A DNA stretch of 64,000 nt from CAVSVP01 sp963731125 (lineage in GTDB: Bacteria; Pseudomonadota; Gammaproteobacteria; Competibacterales; Competibacteraceae), in contig CAVSVP010000024.1 in NCBI GenBank assembly GCA_963731125.1, forward strand, positions 124,001-188,000, read 5' to 3'. A program made the position numbers and the translations under genes. Shown here piece by piece: positions 43,961 to 55,474 of this stretch. Position 1 is the stretch's first letter. Each line of letters opens with the position of its first letter. Below the pieces are notes generated by a model, which was given only the letters and a program-made list of their open reading frames with translations, was not told where the DNA came from and searched no databases.

Positions 43961-46900
43961 TTATCCGCTATTCCCCAAAGATGAATCAGCTTGGTTTCTT
44001 AACAACTTTTCCACTTCACGTTCTAGACGTTTTAGCACGTCAGTGACGGACAATTCAGCCCTTGCGACATGCAAGCCGTCGGCGACGCGGGCAGCAGCCT
44101 CCAGGGCTGCCGATAACAAGATGGGTGGAGCATCGATATAGCCTTCCTGGCCCATTGCCGGAAGTGTCGGTGTAAAAAGCAATCCCGTTAATTGGCGTGC
44201 AGCTTCAGTGGGAATCCGTGTCACCCGAATCAACTCGCGTTCGGTAAATAATGCTTCCAACGTGGCAAACTCCTGCCAGAATCGCTCTTGGGATTGGCCT
44301 AGCCGCTGCCGGCCAAGCAGTAGGCTGTGTGCTACCAGGTAATCCAGAATAAGCTGAGAGCGGCCGGTATTGCTATTGAACGTTTCCAGTTGGGAAACGG
44401 CACGACTTGCGTCGAACTCGCTGCGGGCCAAGCGTTCCAACTGGGTGTGAAGGTGGCTAATGTCGGCCTTGGCAAGATCCGTCTCTTCGGCAAGAGACAA
44501 GCCATCAAGTTCATCGTAGGAGGTAAGCAAGCGGATTTCGTGGAGTCCGTCGGTGCCCAGGCAGACGGCGGCATAACCCACTAATTCGGTTTCCAGATCG
44601 GGTATTGAGACAGCGATTCGCTGTACACAGGGTGGTAACGCAAAACTGGCCAGGTGCTCCATTAGCGCTTCGAACACGGGTTCACCATAGGTCGCAAAGC
44701 GCAGCTTACCCTCTAGAGCGGCAATGCCTTGTTCATAGCTGGCTCGGGAAGTAGTCAGCGCCATACCGTCTGGAATGCCGGGAATATTTCTCAATTCGAT
44801 GACGCGTTGCCAGGCGTCGGGTTGCTGCGTGCAGCCCAGTTGGCGCAAATAGCCGGAGTGGGAGAAAGCGTGCCAGATAGCATCCAGATCCACCGGCGGC
44901 TTTTGCTTGGCTTGTTCGGCCAGGCGCACATACATATCGTACAGTTCCCGGGCGGGAATTTCCATGCTTTGGGTGCGCCGGCGCTGCAACTGCGCCCGCT
45001 CCAAGGCGGTATGCGTTAATTGCGACTCGGTAAGCTCGCCCTCGGCCAGCTGACGAAATTCTTCCTGGGTTACCGGGAGCAGCGAGAGCTGCTGCGTGCC
45101 TACCACATGGCCGGCCTGGGTCAGACGGTGCAATAAGCGGCCATAAACGATTTCCTCCGCCGAGCCTAAATAGCACAAGTTGCCCACATAAATGGTAGCA
45201 TGCCGCTGTCCGATTCGATCGATACGGCCGATGCGCTGTTCTACCTTCATGGGATTCCAGGGCAGGTCGAAGTTAATGAGCAAATCGGCCGACTGCAGGT
45301 TCAGACCTTCGGCGGCGGCGTCGGTGCAAACCAAAACATCGATCTCTCCGCGCAGAAAGCGGTGTTTAATCTCCTCCCGGGCGGCACCGGTTAGACGGCG
45401 GATTTTGGGATCCAAATAGGAGCCCCCTTTGCCCGAATACGTCCCTACCAGCATCTGGGGATCGACCCGCCTCAGCCGCTCGATGATATCGGTAAGGGTA
45501 TCGTAGAAGCGCGTGAAGATAACGGTCTGTTGGAGGCGTCCACCGGGCAGCCGGCGAGATTCCAGGTGCTGGAGCAGGCGTTCCAGTTTAGCAGAGGGTC
45601 CGGAGAGGTCGCGCAATTCCCCCAATAAGGTTTGTAAGCGATCCGCTTCCCAAGCCAAATCCGCCGAAGTGCGGTCCCGCAGTAGCGACTGGACCGCTTC
45701 GGTATCGTCCTCGCCTTCCTCGAAGGCCGCGCTAAGGGTCAGCTCGTCGGCCTCTTCCGTGTCCTGGCTCAGGTGTGCCAGCGTCGCTTGGACCCGTTCC
45801 AGACGGCGCTGCAGGGTCTCACGAATGGCGAACAGACTCGAAGCAAACCGTAAGCGCAAAAAACTTAACATAAAACCCAAGGAGTAACGGGAACGACGAC
45901 CGTCCTGACGGGCCAATTGCTCTACCAGTCCTCGACAGTAGTCTTCCAGCTGAGCATAAGCGCGCTCTTCCTGGGCCGTAAAGCGGACGGGATCGAGGGG
46001 CAGAATGACACGGTTCGCCAGATTGGCGTGCAACTGGCCATGCTCCCGATAGACTTCCAGCAGAGAGCGGGTATGGCGCAGCATCACCCGGGACAGGGGA
46101 GAGGCGGCGAAAATTAACCGGCGGATGCCTTCCTGGCTATAACCCCAAGGCACCAGACCCACGGTTAGCCACTGTTCCACGTCGAAGCGCACCAACGGAT
46201 CGACGACGGCCTGCTGCAGAAACCGCCAGAGCAGGGGGTCCTGGTGCTGAATGGCTACGATGGCGCGGCGCAGAAAAGCCCATTCCTGCTCGCTAAGGGT
46301 TTCATGACGCACCAGCTTGCCCAACTGCTCGTAGTAGGCGTTCAGCAGCCGGGGATCATACTGAAAAGCACCAACGCGATGGGTGAGTTGGATAAGATCC
46401 GCCACCTCCACGGTATCCAGCTGCATAGGCGTGGCCGTGGCCAGCAGCAGGCAGCGGGTGCGTGGCCGTAGAACTTCTTGCAGGGTCTGATAAAGATGCC
46501 CGTAACGAGGCGCCGCTTGGCTGCCGCCGGTCGAATTGCTGCGCCGGGCATAATGCGCCTCGTCCACCAGCGCGAGATCAAAACCCTGGGTTCGCTGCAG
46601 CTCGTGGCGGCGTTCCTGGCGGGCCAACAGGCCGGTGGAGACAATAACCAGATCGGGCTCGTAGAGGGAATTAGCCGAGCGGGTTTCCGGGTAGGGGAGC
46701 AAGTATTCATGGCGCACCGCTCTGCCGCCGCAGGCACGCCCGAAGGGCAGGAAAAACTTGCTGGCCATTTCCCGTTGCCATTGCTCTGTCAAACCGGCGG
46801 GCGGGCTGATTAGAATACGCTTGGCAAGCCCTGAGAGATACAGGGAACGGATGGCAAGGCCGGCCTCGATGGTTTTGCCCAGACCCACTTCATCGCAGAG

Positions 46901-47866
46901 GAGGTAACTGTAGGGCCAGGTGGTGATAAGCCGGTGGGCGACCACGGCCTGGTGGGGCCATGGCAGAATGGGAGCCGTGGCCATGCCCACCAAGCGGCCT
47001 CTCGGCAGTTTCGGCCCGTCCCGCAGTAACGCAAAGCGCAGCCGTTCCAACGCCGTAGGCGGCGGCACGGCCAACGGTGCCATGCTGCTCCCGTCGATCT
47101 CCGTCGGTCGTGTGGTCCGGGCGGCGAGATTGAGCAGCCGCTGGCGCACGGCATCCGGTAGAGTCAGCACCCGCAGGCTGGGATTTTCATTATGCCAAAG
47201 CCGCTCGAAACGCGCCTGGGCATCAGCGGCGCGCTGATAATTTTCTGCGCTGGTCCAGTCGCGGTGGACTTCGATATTCTCTGCGTTATACACCAGAGCG
47301 GTCCGCGATTCATTAAACGAACCGGCGACATACAGCCGGGCGCCGGCGGCGTCGGTAAACAGGGCCCACTTTTCGTGGACGTAACCGTCTTCCCGGGAGT
47401 CAAACGCAAGGGGCGCGGCCGTTTGGGCGTGAACCCGCAAGGCGACGCGGATTTCCAGAAAGCCCTTTGCCACCATCCAGGCCAGTAGTTCTACGCCGTT
47501 GACGACAGCCGTTGGCCATTGTTCGGGCTGCTGCAGGGACGCATTAAGCGCAGCGGCCAGCCGTTCCTGAGTGCCGTGCAAGATGGCATGCACATCGGCA
47601 GGATCCAGATCGGCGCCGACTACCATGCGCGCTTTTCCTTGCCGCGCCACGAACGCCGAGAAACCCTGGGAGGCGGCCGCCAGTGAAGTAGAGCGAAAGT
47701 AGCCGGCGACCCGGTCGTAGCGCAGTGAACGTTTAAGGGCAGGAAGGTAAAAGTCGTGGAGAATATCCACCGGCGCACTACCGCTGGTGTGGGCGGAAGT
47801 GCTATAGCTCAGGCGCCAGGGATAGTCGTGCAATCCATCGGCAGCAGAAGCAGTGGAATCATTCAT
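43961..47866 (-). CDS. PLD-SNF2 helicase of a predicted defence system
   Basis: 1301 residues, open throughout. The N-terminal phospholipase D-like domain has VHEKWALF with H164 and ...GSFNES (HxK...N pattern). Then an SNF2/superfamily 2 helicase: DEVGLGKT (325-332), DEAH (435-438), and the C-terminal half with GTYSGKGGSYLDPK, VLVCTDAAAEGLNLQSADL and WNPMKVEQRIGRIDRIGQ. It lies 63 bp after the DUF1156 methyltransferase remnant in the same direction. DUF499-DUF1156-helicase clusters are predicted anti-phage systems. It is the one large gene of this cluster that is not broken. DNA translocation on foreign DNA is the likely role. Confidence 0.9.
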   Translation of the reverse strand: MNDSTASAADGLHDYPWRLSYSTSAHTSGSAPVDILHDFYLPALKRSLRYDRVAGYFRSTSLAAASQGFSAFVARQGKARMVVGADLDPADVHAILHGTQERLAAALNASLQQPEQWPTAVVNGVELLAWMVAKGFLEIRVALRVHAQTAAPLAFDSREDGYVHEKWALFTDAAGARLYVAGSFNESRTALVYNAENIEVHRDWTSAENYQRAADAQARFERLWHNENPSLRVLTLPDAVRQRLLNLAARTTRPTEIDGSSMAPLAVPPPTALERLRFALLRDGPKLPRGRLVGMATAPILPWPHQAVVAHRLITTWPYSYLLCDEVGLGKTIEAGLAIRSLYLSGLAKRILISPPAGLTEQWQREMASKFFLPFGRACGGRAVRHEYLLPYPETRSANSLYEPDLVIVSTGLLARQERRHELQRTQGFDLALVDEAHYARRSNSTGGSQAAPRYGHLYQTLQEVLRPRTRCLLLATATPMQLDTVEVADLIQLTHRVGAFQYDPRLLNAYYEQLGKLVRHETLSEQEWAFLRRAIVAIQHQDPLLWRFLQQAVVDPLVRFDVEQWLTVGLVPWGYSQEGIRRLIFAASPLSRVMLRHTRSLLEVYREHGQLHANLANRVILPLDPVRFTAQEERAYAQLEDYCRGLVEQLARQDGRRSRYSLGFMLSFLRLRFASSLFAIRETLQRRLERVQATLAHLSQDTEEADELTLSAAFEEGEDDTEAVQSLLRDRTSADLAWEADRLQTLLGELRDLSGPSAKLERLLQHLESRRLPGGRLQQTVIFTRFYDTLTDIIERLRRVDPQMLVGTYSGKGGSYLDPKIRRLTGAAREEIKHRFLRGEIDVLVCTDAAAEGLNLQSADLLINFDLPWNPMKVEQRIGRIDRIGQRHATIYVGNLCYLGSAEEIVYGRLLHRLTQAGHVVGTQQLSLLPVTQEEFRQLAEGELTESQLTHTALERAQLQRRRTQSMEIPARELYDMYVRLAEQAKQKPPVDLDAIWHAFSHSGYLRQLGCTQQPDAWQRVIELRNIPGIPDGMALTTSRASYEQGIAALEGKLRFATYGEPVFEALMEHLASFALPPCVQRIAVSIPDLETELVGYAAVCLGTDGLHEIRLLTSYDELDGLSLAEETDLAKADISHLHTQLERLARSEFDASRAVSQLETFNSNTGRSQLILDYLVAHSLLLGRQRLGQSQERFWQEFATLEALFTERELIRVTRIPTEAARQLTGLLFTPTLPAMGQEGYIDAPPILLSAALEAAARVADGLHVARAELSVTDVLKRLEREVEKLLRNQADSSLGNSG

Positions 47867-47928
47867 TGCGAGGGCCCTCCAGTGGCGGGACGGACTAATG
47901 GGCTTAGTCCGTCCGTCCGATGCGTTGG

Positions 47929-50900
47929 TTAACCGTTCCTGCGTCCGGCGGCCGCCATGCGGGCAGATCCGGCGGGATAGTCAGCCGCAGCCCGTTTGCG
48001 GGCGGCGTCTCTATTGCGCAATCCAAACTGCAGGGTTTCCGCCTCGCGGCGCAGATCCGGGTCGTCCATTTGCCGAGCCCAGATATCCAGCAGATCGAGA
48101 AGGCGTTGTGCTGCGCCGTTGCTGTGTTTTTCCAGATAGGCGCGGGCGACGGGAACATCGCCGGCACGGTAGGCCTGCAGCACACCGTGGAGAATATCCC
48201 AGTCTGTCTGGGGGTGTTCCAGACGCCGGGGATTGCGTTCTTCGGGTCTGGCCAAGCGCAGTTTCGCACCCTGGCGCACCAATGGAGCATAATAGCCGAT
48301 TTCTTCGGCGGCTGCGCCGCGGCCGCGTTGCTGACCGGTCGCCTGCCGGTTAATGCCAATCAGCCGCTCGTTTTCCAGCCGATAGCCGCCGGGTTTGCCT
48401 ACCAAGGCAATATTCAATGACCGGGAGAGATTGAGGGCCTCATCGTAGGCAAACTCATAGAGCCCGTGGATGCCGTAGAGGGTCAGCGCCATGGCCGTCT
48501 CGGCGTCCAGCTCGTCCACCCGCAGCCGGTCCTCGGTAATACGCCGGATCTGATGCTCCGCCACCACGCGGCTGGCCTCGTTCATGGCCTGGATGGGCGT
48601 CACCGGGTCGTCACCGTCCATTACCGGCCAGTTCTCCGAAAGCACGCGCAGCGCACGGCCATAGCAGGCCACCATCTCGTCTACCGGGTTAAGCCGTAAT
48701 GGCTCGAACTCCCGCAGGCCCTGTTGCACGGCAACGCGCACCTGCTGCTGTACGCCGCTGCCGCCAAGACCAGTCCAGAGGGCAGGGAAGTCGGCAGTGC
48801 CGGCACGCTTGCGGCAGGCGATAAAGATGGAACTGGCGGCCGCGGCCAGATCTTTCTGGTGCATGGAATGCGCTACCTTCCGATTCCACTGGAAAAGAAG
48901 CGGTGATAATCCATCCCGCCTCAATTAAGGACTGCGTCAGCGCCTCCCAGGCTGCCTGGGATTTATGGGTGAACATCAGCGTCATCATACCGGTGTCCTT
49001 GAGCACACGCCGGCATTCGGTAAAGATTTCTTCCATCAGGCGCTCGTAGGCAGCGTGCGCTTGCATGCGACCACCGTCGCGGGCCGGGTTGGCCACGGCT
49101 TCGTCGGTCTTATTCACCAGCCGGCGGGAAAAGATTTCCGGATACAGATCCTTGAGGGTCCGCTTTTGCCAGACATAAAAGTAGTCCGATAATTCGCCGT
49201 ACTGAACGTTATCGTAATAGGGCGGGTCCATGCAGACGAGATCGACGGAATTTTCGGGTACGCTCGGCATATGGGCCGCGGTGCCGTGGAGAATACGGAC
49301 CGGGAGGATCGAGGATCGAGGATCGAGGTTCGAGGTTCGAGGATCAAGGTTCGAGGTCTTCCTCGCTCCTCGTCCCTCGTGCCTCGAACCTGTCTTCGCG
49401 GAAGCCGTATAACGCCGGTGAACGGGGGCTGCCAGCTCGGCAATGCCCCGGTAGGCATCCAGGACCTGATGCAGACCCCAGGCGGCGCCGGAATTGGGCC
49501 CGGTAAAGATCATCTCGCCAAAGGTCCATTTCAGCGAAAAATCATGGCGACCAAATGTACCGGATACAATGCCACGTTGTGGAATCCATCGTGTCTGTCG
49601 GCTGTTGTAATCCAGCCCCTTATCAATAGCGAACTGCAAATAGGTCACCACCGCGCGGCCACGCTCCGCACCCAGCTCCGCCAGGATTTGCGGCTTGAGG
49701 CGGTTCAGTCCTGCAATCAGGTAGAGATGCCCGAGAAGCTGGCGCGGGGTAAAGAGATCGCACCAGCGCGGCATGCCATAGCGTAAGCGGACGCATGTCT
49801 TTGCCCTTAGGGATGATGCTCTGTTGGAATCAGCCCCTCCGCCTCCCACTCGGGCCACTTTTCTTTCAGGCGTCGCTCTGCCTCTGCGAGAGCGGCCAGA
49901 TCGCGTTCGTTGGGCGGACGGAAGAAACGCACTTTTGTCGTCTTAATCTCGCCCCTGCGCTCGCCGCTCGTATAGCGCTGAGGCTGACCGTCTTTAGTTA
50001 GTTTTGGTACGAAACGAGTTGCCACCACGGCATACAGGCGGTCCTGCCACTTGCCATGCTCCGACTCGCCCCTGGCCTGGCGCTTGATCTCGTCACCGTC
50101 GATGGCCTGCTTGCAATGCACGCACCGACCCACGCCGCGAGTGACGGTAGCCTGGTTGGGATCTTCGCCATTAGGGCCTTTGCCGCCCTGAACGCGGTAG
50201 GTCTGAAACCGTACCTTGCCGCCGCGGCCTTGGCTGTCGTGGCCGTAGGGGATCACGGTTACGCCCCAAGGGTCGCCGCTTTCCTTGGATAGCCATTGGG
50301 TGTTGAGGAGCGGGGCTTCGCCGTGGCAGTGGGGGCAGGTGACTTGGCGGGCAATAGAGATAGCTCATGTGATCATGTTCTGCGAAATTGAATTGTTGAA
50401 ATAAGTTCTGGGCACTTGCTTAGGTGCTGTATGAAGATGCTTTTTTCCGATTCAGGTGATAGATTGACCAGGTGTGCAACAAGTCCGCTATCTCATTATT
50501 CTCTTCTGCAAGGAAGCGTCTTTCCCCACTTCTCGATATCGTCTAGCTAAGGTCATACCAAAGCGCGCTGGGTAATCCAGGGTTGCATAGAGAATCGTGG
50601 TAGCTACTGGATTCAATTCATTAGCAATAACGTGATGCCCAAGCCGCAAAGCTTCAAAGGGAATCGATCCTCCGCCGGCAGTAGGATCGAGACGGTAAGC
50701 CAGTATCGGATACATCATTTAGAATACAGGGTTGAAATGCTCGACCATAACCATAAGCATCTTCGGAATCATTCGCTCCGACCGAGTACGCTTTTACTGA
50801 GTAAAGTTCATGTTATCCTTCGCCCACAGCCGGATCCCCCATCACCCGCCTGACCTCCAGGCAATCGCCAGGTTTTGGAGAAGATGCGGGCAGTGGCTGG

Positions 50901-51351
50901 GACTCTGCCTCCCAGCGCTGCAGTACCGGGTCATGGGCTAAAACGGGATCGCGGGCTTTGATCTTCTGGATCAGCGCCCGGTTTTCGCTGCGGCGCGCTT
51001 GCTCTTCCGCTAATCGCCGCAAAACAACGGCGTCCACCGCCAACCATTCCCTGCCGTCTTCGTGCTGCTGAACCCGGGCCGGCAGATCGCCGGTTAATGT
51101 CCAGGGCTCTCCCGCAACCAGCGCCTGCACCCGCTCAATGCCAAGCTGGCGGACGAACAGCGCCGGATCGGTCGCGGCGGCATCCAGGGAAGCGACAATC
51201 GCTGCCCGGCTGGGAGTCAGGGGCCGCCGCGCCCACCAGACGTGCAAGCGGTTTACGGTGGCGCTTTGCCAGTATCGCGTTCCCGCTGGGTTTCCGCTCC
51301 TACCTGATGGCAGGGAAATCCTGCCTCAATCAACCGTGATTTGTCATCCAT
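47929..51351 (-). pseudogene. DUF1156 DNA methyltransferase, multiply frameshifted
   Basis: The start is ATG 51351 (MDDKSRLIEAGFPCHQVG). A 1 bp loss near 51253 precedes LHVWWARRPLTPSRAAI. Motif I is DPTAGGGSIPFEALRLGHHV (about 50680); a zinc-type CPHCHGEAP follows near 50330; the catalytic motif DPPYYDNVQYGEL lies near 49210; and the C-terminal HSMHQKDLAAAASSIFIACR region resumes near 48880. Frame breaks are visible near 51253, 50813, 50488, 49803, 49785 and 48887. The part around motif I sits in an A+T-richer patch (50370-50815). A GAGGATC repeat array is inserted in frame at 49304. The gene cannot produce the full enzyme, which would modify host DNA to distinguish it from phage DNA. Confidence 0.88.
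49304..49392. repeat. 7 bp GAGG(A/T)TC tandem array inside the methyltransferase gene
   Basis: About seven units of GAGG(A/T)TC (49304-49356) are followed by an inverted, more degenerate run of CTCG units up to 49392. On the coding strand it adds a stretch with SNLDPRTSNLDPRSS to the protein in frame, between VHRRYTASAK and PVRILHGTA. It is clearly an insertion relative to the family. Confidence 0.85.
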
Positions 51352-51432
51352 GACTATGCTCCTGTCAGAGTAAATCCAAAAATCCTTTCACCGGCTTATG
51401 ACTGAGTTTTTCCCAAGTCTTCCTGGCGGCGG

Positions 51433-52053
51433 TTAACACTCGCGTAACTGTTCCAGCATCTTCTGTACGCCCTTATCCTTGGGTTGTCCTCCCAACATGA
51501 GACGCAGCCCCGAGATCGCCCAGCGGTTGGCATGAGCACCGGCGCTTGTGGTCCGGGAGAGCCAATAGGCAGCCTCTTCGCGGGTGAAACGGGCCACTCG
51601 CCGGGCGATTAGCTCGATACGATCAAGCTCGTTGATCCGTTCCTGAAGACGGGCAATGAGCGCCAGCTTGGCGCCGGCCTCCTCGTCAAGGGGAAGATTG
51701 ACCCGCAATCGCAATCCTTCGTGGGTGAGAAAGCGCTGCAATTCCAGCGGAATGCCAGCCGCGTCGCGCACTTTTTCTACGATACTGCGCAAGACAGGCA
51801 GGCAGCGACGCTGGGCGTCGCCGGTAAGGTGGCCACGTTCGATCAGACTGCCGCGGGCTTTGCGCTCGAAGGTACTGGCTTCTTGTGGTGCTTTTGCTGC
51901 TGTTTCGGGGCTTTCCTGGCGCTCCTTAATGACCAGAACGGGAATGGCATAATCTTTCCACTCGGTCACGCGCAGTACAAAAGGCGCACGTCGCCAAAGC
52001 GCTTCAAGGCGGTTCTGATAATGTTCTTGAAGATTCAATTTTGCCGTTGCCAT
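51433..52053 (-). CDS. Conserved hypothetical protein of the defence cluster
   Basis: 206 residues, intact, from MATAKLNLQEHYQNRLEALW. Mixed alpha/beta with VLRVTEWKDYAIPVLVIKER near the N-terminus and the C-terminal LGGQPKDKGVQKMLEQLREC. No catalytic motif is evident. It sits between the DUF499 ATPase remnant (8 bp away) and the DUF1156 methyltransferase, a position usually filled by a small accessory gene in this type of cluster. I do not recognise the family with confidence. Confidence 0.65.
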   Translation of the reverse strand: MATAKLNLQEHYQNRLEALWRRAPFVLRVTEWKDYAIPVLVIKERQESPETAAKAPQEASTFERKARGSLIERGHLTGDAQRRCLPVLRSIVEKVRDAAGIPLELQRFLTHEGLRLRVNLPLDEEAGAKLALIARLQERINELDRIELIARRVARFTREEAAYWLSRTTSAGAHANRWAISGLRLMLGGQPKDKGVQKMLEQLREC

Positions 52054-52060
52054 CGCTGGA

Positions 52061-55000
52061 TCATTCCTTTTTCAGTGCCTGCAGAAAAGGGCAGTTAGCG
52101 TCGGGATCGTCGATGCGAAGTACTCCCTGAGTTCGGTCACCTGGTGTAACCACATGATTTAAGACTTCGAATAATTCACCTAACTGTTTCATGGCCTCCG
52201 GCAGTGCGCCTTGCAGGGTAAGGCGCAGTTGGCCGCCTCCCCGGATTTCCAAGCCGGCAATATCGAGCACGGTCATTGCCGATTTGGCACCTCGCCCGTA
52301 AAAGGTGCCGATCCGAGGCAACAGGGTAACCAAGCGCTCGGCCGCTTCTTTGCCCTGCAGCTCGAAACGCTCGGGACTGGACGAGTGACCCAACCGCGTC
52401 TGGCTGCTTCCGCGGGGGTGATAATGGCATCGCCTGGACTGGACTTTATGAAGCATGGCGTTTGCGCCATGACGGAGGGTTTCAGGTTTTTCCGTTTGTT
52501 CCGGGTTACCTTCGTAGGATACCAGGCGATCTTCACGCACCAGCGTATCGATAGCGTCCAGCACGGCTTGTTTAGGAAGTTCTCCGTGGCTTGTCCTCTA
52601 GCCTTCGAAGAATTCCCGTGACATAGCCGGCTGGCTCCTCGGCGATAGCATCACGAACCCAGGTCTCGACTTGCTTGGGGTTCACTTCTCCCTCATCGTC
52701 CCAGCCGCGTTTTTTGGCTCCCTGGGGTGTGATGATGGCAAGACCCTCCTGTTGTAGATCCAGGGCAAAGGGCAGTGGATTCTTCCGGTCGTAGAATATG
52801 TCCGGCTTAATGCTTTCCTCTGAATGCAGGCGGAACAGGCACCAGTGGTCGCGGCTGATGCCTTCGCGGATTACCATATCGAAGACCGCACTGCTTTCCA
52901 GCACCGGCCAGCGACGCGCAATCTTAAATTCCTCCCGTAACCTGTTGAGGGTTGGCGTCTCACTCACCTGAAAGAATAATTTGCCGAGGCTAATAAGGGC
53001 TTCTTGCGTCCTGGCGCGAACCTCGGTAACCAGTTCACCTTCTTTATCCAATACCTCGTAGAGCTGTTGGCTAATGTGCCCGACACCGGCACGGATTTCC
53101 TTGCCGACCACTTGGCCGGAACTGCCGGGAAACCAGACGCCATCGTAGAGTTCGGTGAGATTGGTTAACAGCGCCAATTCCCGCTCCTTGGTTTTTTGCT
53201 CAAACTTTTCCTGGGCTAATTGCTCCGAACGGATGCCGAAATTTTCCGGTTTATCCCGAAGCTTACGGCGGGCAAGCACTTCCCGGGCCAGCTCTATCAG
53301 TTGATTCCAGGTATCGCGAGTGCGGTTAACCCGATCTTCGTTCCAGACTTCACCTTGGATGTGAACCGTCCGGGGTACCAGGAGAAAAACGAAATTCTGC
53401 TGGAGTCTAGGGCGGTTAGGACCAACGGTCGTTACAAAGGCCTCGGCGTCTATCTGCTCGGTATCCAGGCTTATTACGCCTAGGATTGGGCGATCGGATT
53501 TATCCGGCACATGCTCGGGTAGACTCACGTCATGAACGACCTGAAAAGTATTGTCATTTTTGACCATGCTGCGAGCCAGCGCGGCTAAATGATCCTTGGC
53601 CTGTTCCTCTTTCAGGCTGCTGCGGATGTCTTCCAAGGCGCGATTAATGGAGGCGTCTAAGCTGGCATAGTAACGGCCGCGATCCTGGTTGTAGCGCAAA
53701 TAAAAAGCCGTATGCTCAATCTCCGCCAGGGCAGTGTCTACTTGGGGTGGTGTCATTCCCGGGAAATGCCACCTCGAACAGCGCATCCTGCTGGAGTAAT
53801 GCCGAACAGGTTGGAAGTCAGTCCTGCGCCGCGCCCCACCAGGCTGTGGAGAAACACGACTTTCCAGGTGTACTCATGTAAGGGATAACCGGCGGGATGG
53901 GGGTTGCGTCGGTCGGCAAGCTGAGCGCGACTGATGCTGGCGGCAAAAGTGTTGGTATCGACGCTGCCGATATCGGCGTTTAACGCGGGTAACAAGGGTG
54001 AATGGTTGTTGGCACCGCCTCTTCCGAAGATTTCGCTGACCAGCCGGGCATCGCGCATATCCAGGTGCGCCGTATGAATTAGGGGGATAGCGCACTCGCG
54101 CTCTCCAAATATTCCGCACCGCCAGAGACAGCACGCGCAGCACCCCCCGGGTTCCTTGGAAATTTTCTAACGTGGCCAGCTTATGATTGAGAAAATCGAT
54201 AAACGTTGGGTGGAACGGATAGCGTTCTATGAGCTCGGTTCGAAACTCTTCCCGAGCGGCGCGTTCCGGTAATGTGGCGGCGCTTTTAGCATACATATCC
54301 AGGTAAGCGCGGGCGGTATCGACGGCGGCTGCAGAGTCAATACTATCGAATAAGCGTTTCGCCAGTACCTGGGAAATTTCGTTGGCTTGTACGGGAACTG
54401 CAACAGAGGCGTCACGGGCCGCCACATTGCGAAGCCCGCTCTCCGCTCGTGCAGCTATGTTTCTGGCATCTTCCTCACTGACTGCTTCTCCGCGAATGGT
54501 GCTTAGTAAGTCAATAATTTTTCGCGTCTGGTGGGCGAAGGCGTCCCGTTGTCCAGCCAGGGTTAACACGATGGCAATACCAGGATGGTTACGGGCATAG
54601 CCGTGCAGTGCCATCAGGAAGGCGGCCAGCTGATCGGCGCCGTTGGGTTGCGCCGCGTCAAGGCGGGTGGCGTACTGGGCTAATTCATCCAGCATAATCA
54701 GTACCCGCCGTCCTTGGAAAAGCTGTGTTAAGTAATCTTTGCCGGGCGCGGCATAGGAGGTCACATCGTCCTCAACCGTGCGATAAAGTGTTTCGCCACC
54801 GAGTTGATAAGCGATCTCTCCCCACAGGGTGTAAGGCACAAGCGCCGCTCCCTTGGGCTTGCGGACAGGAATTTCGTCACCCGCAATACCCACTACGTCG
54901 ACTCCATGCAGTTTATGAAGTTGACTGGGAGCAAAAATGCCTTCAATTACTATGTCATTGGCAAGGTGAGCCAAGTCCTGATTACGGTAAGCCAAATGGG

Positions 55001-55304
55001 TTAACGCTATCAAAGTATGGGTTTTGCCGCCTCCAAAGGCGGTTTCCAAACGATGAATGGCGGGTACCCCGGTATCTCCGGCTAGCCGGGCGAGCACCTC
55101 GGACACGACGGTCCGCATTCCATAGGTGGGATAAGTTGCCTCACGGAAAAACGGTTCGGCGTCGGTATAAAGGTTGTGAATGCTGGCGCTTTGCCCGCGG
55201 TAGTGCTCTACTACCTGGCTAAGACTGGCGGTAAAGATTTCCGGATTGAAAGTGCCGGTGAGAATATCTGCCCTTGGGACACATGTTTCCAAAATCGACT
55301 GCAT
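52061..55304 (-). pseudogene. DUF499 ATPase, multiply frameshifted
   Basis: The first 400 codons are intact: VPRADILTGTFNPEIFTASL, Walker A FGGGKTHTLIAL (residues about 90-101) and Walker B VLIMLDELAQYAT, matching DUF499 AAA-type proteins associated with DUF1156 methylases. Frame changes follow near 54090, 53795, 53762, 52590, 52450 and 52385. Each downstream piece continues the family sequence (LHEYTWKVVFLHSLVGRGAG, TFYGRGAKSAMTVLDIAGLE), so the gene was once about 1080 codons. It is the promoter-proximal gene of the cluster. The clustering of single-base indels suggests decay, or a local sequence-quality problem. Confidence 0.87.
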
Positions 55305-55474
55305 TCCCTGTCTCCTTGCTTGCCTCTATCCTGGAGGCGGATGCGAGATATGTAGCAATTAGCGCTTGCTGTCCTCTCTCTTTATCATATTTAGGCGATA
55401 ATGCCTAGTTGAGCGAGAACCCGAATGACGTAAATGCGCAACAGGCGGCGGTCATTAACGTTAGCGTTGCGCCG

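Noticed and set aside
49304..49392. Possible CRISPR-like or phase-variation array
   Set aside because: 7 bp units with no spacers. The insert keeps the local frame, and the gene is broken elsewhere, so phase variation is not needed to explain it.
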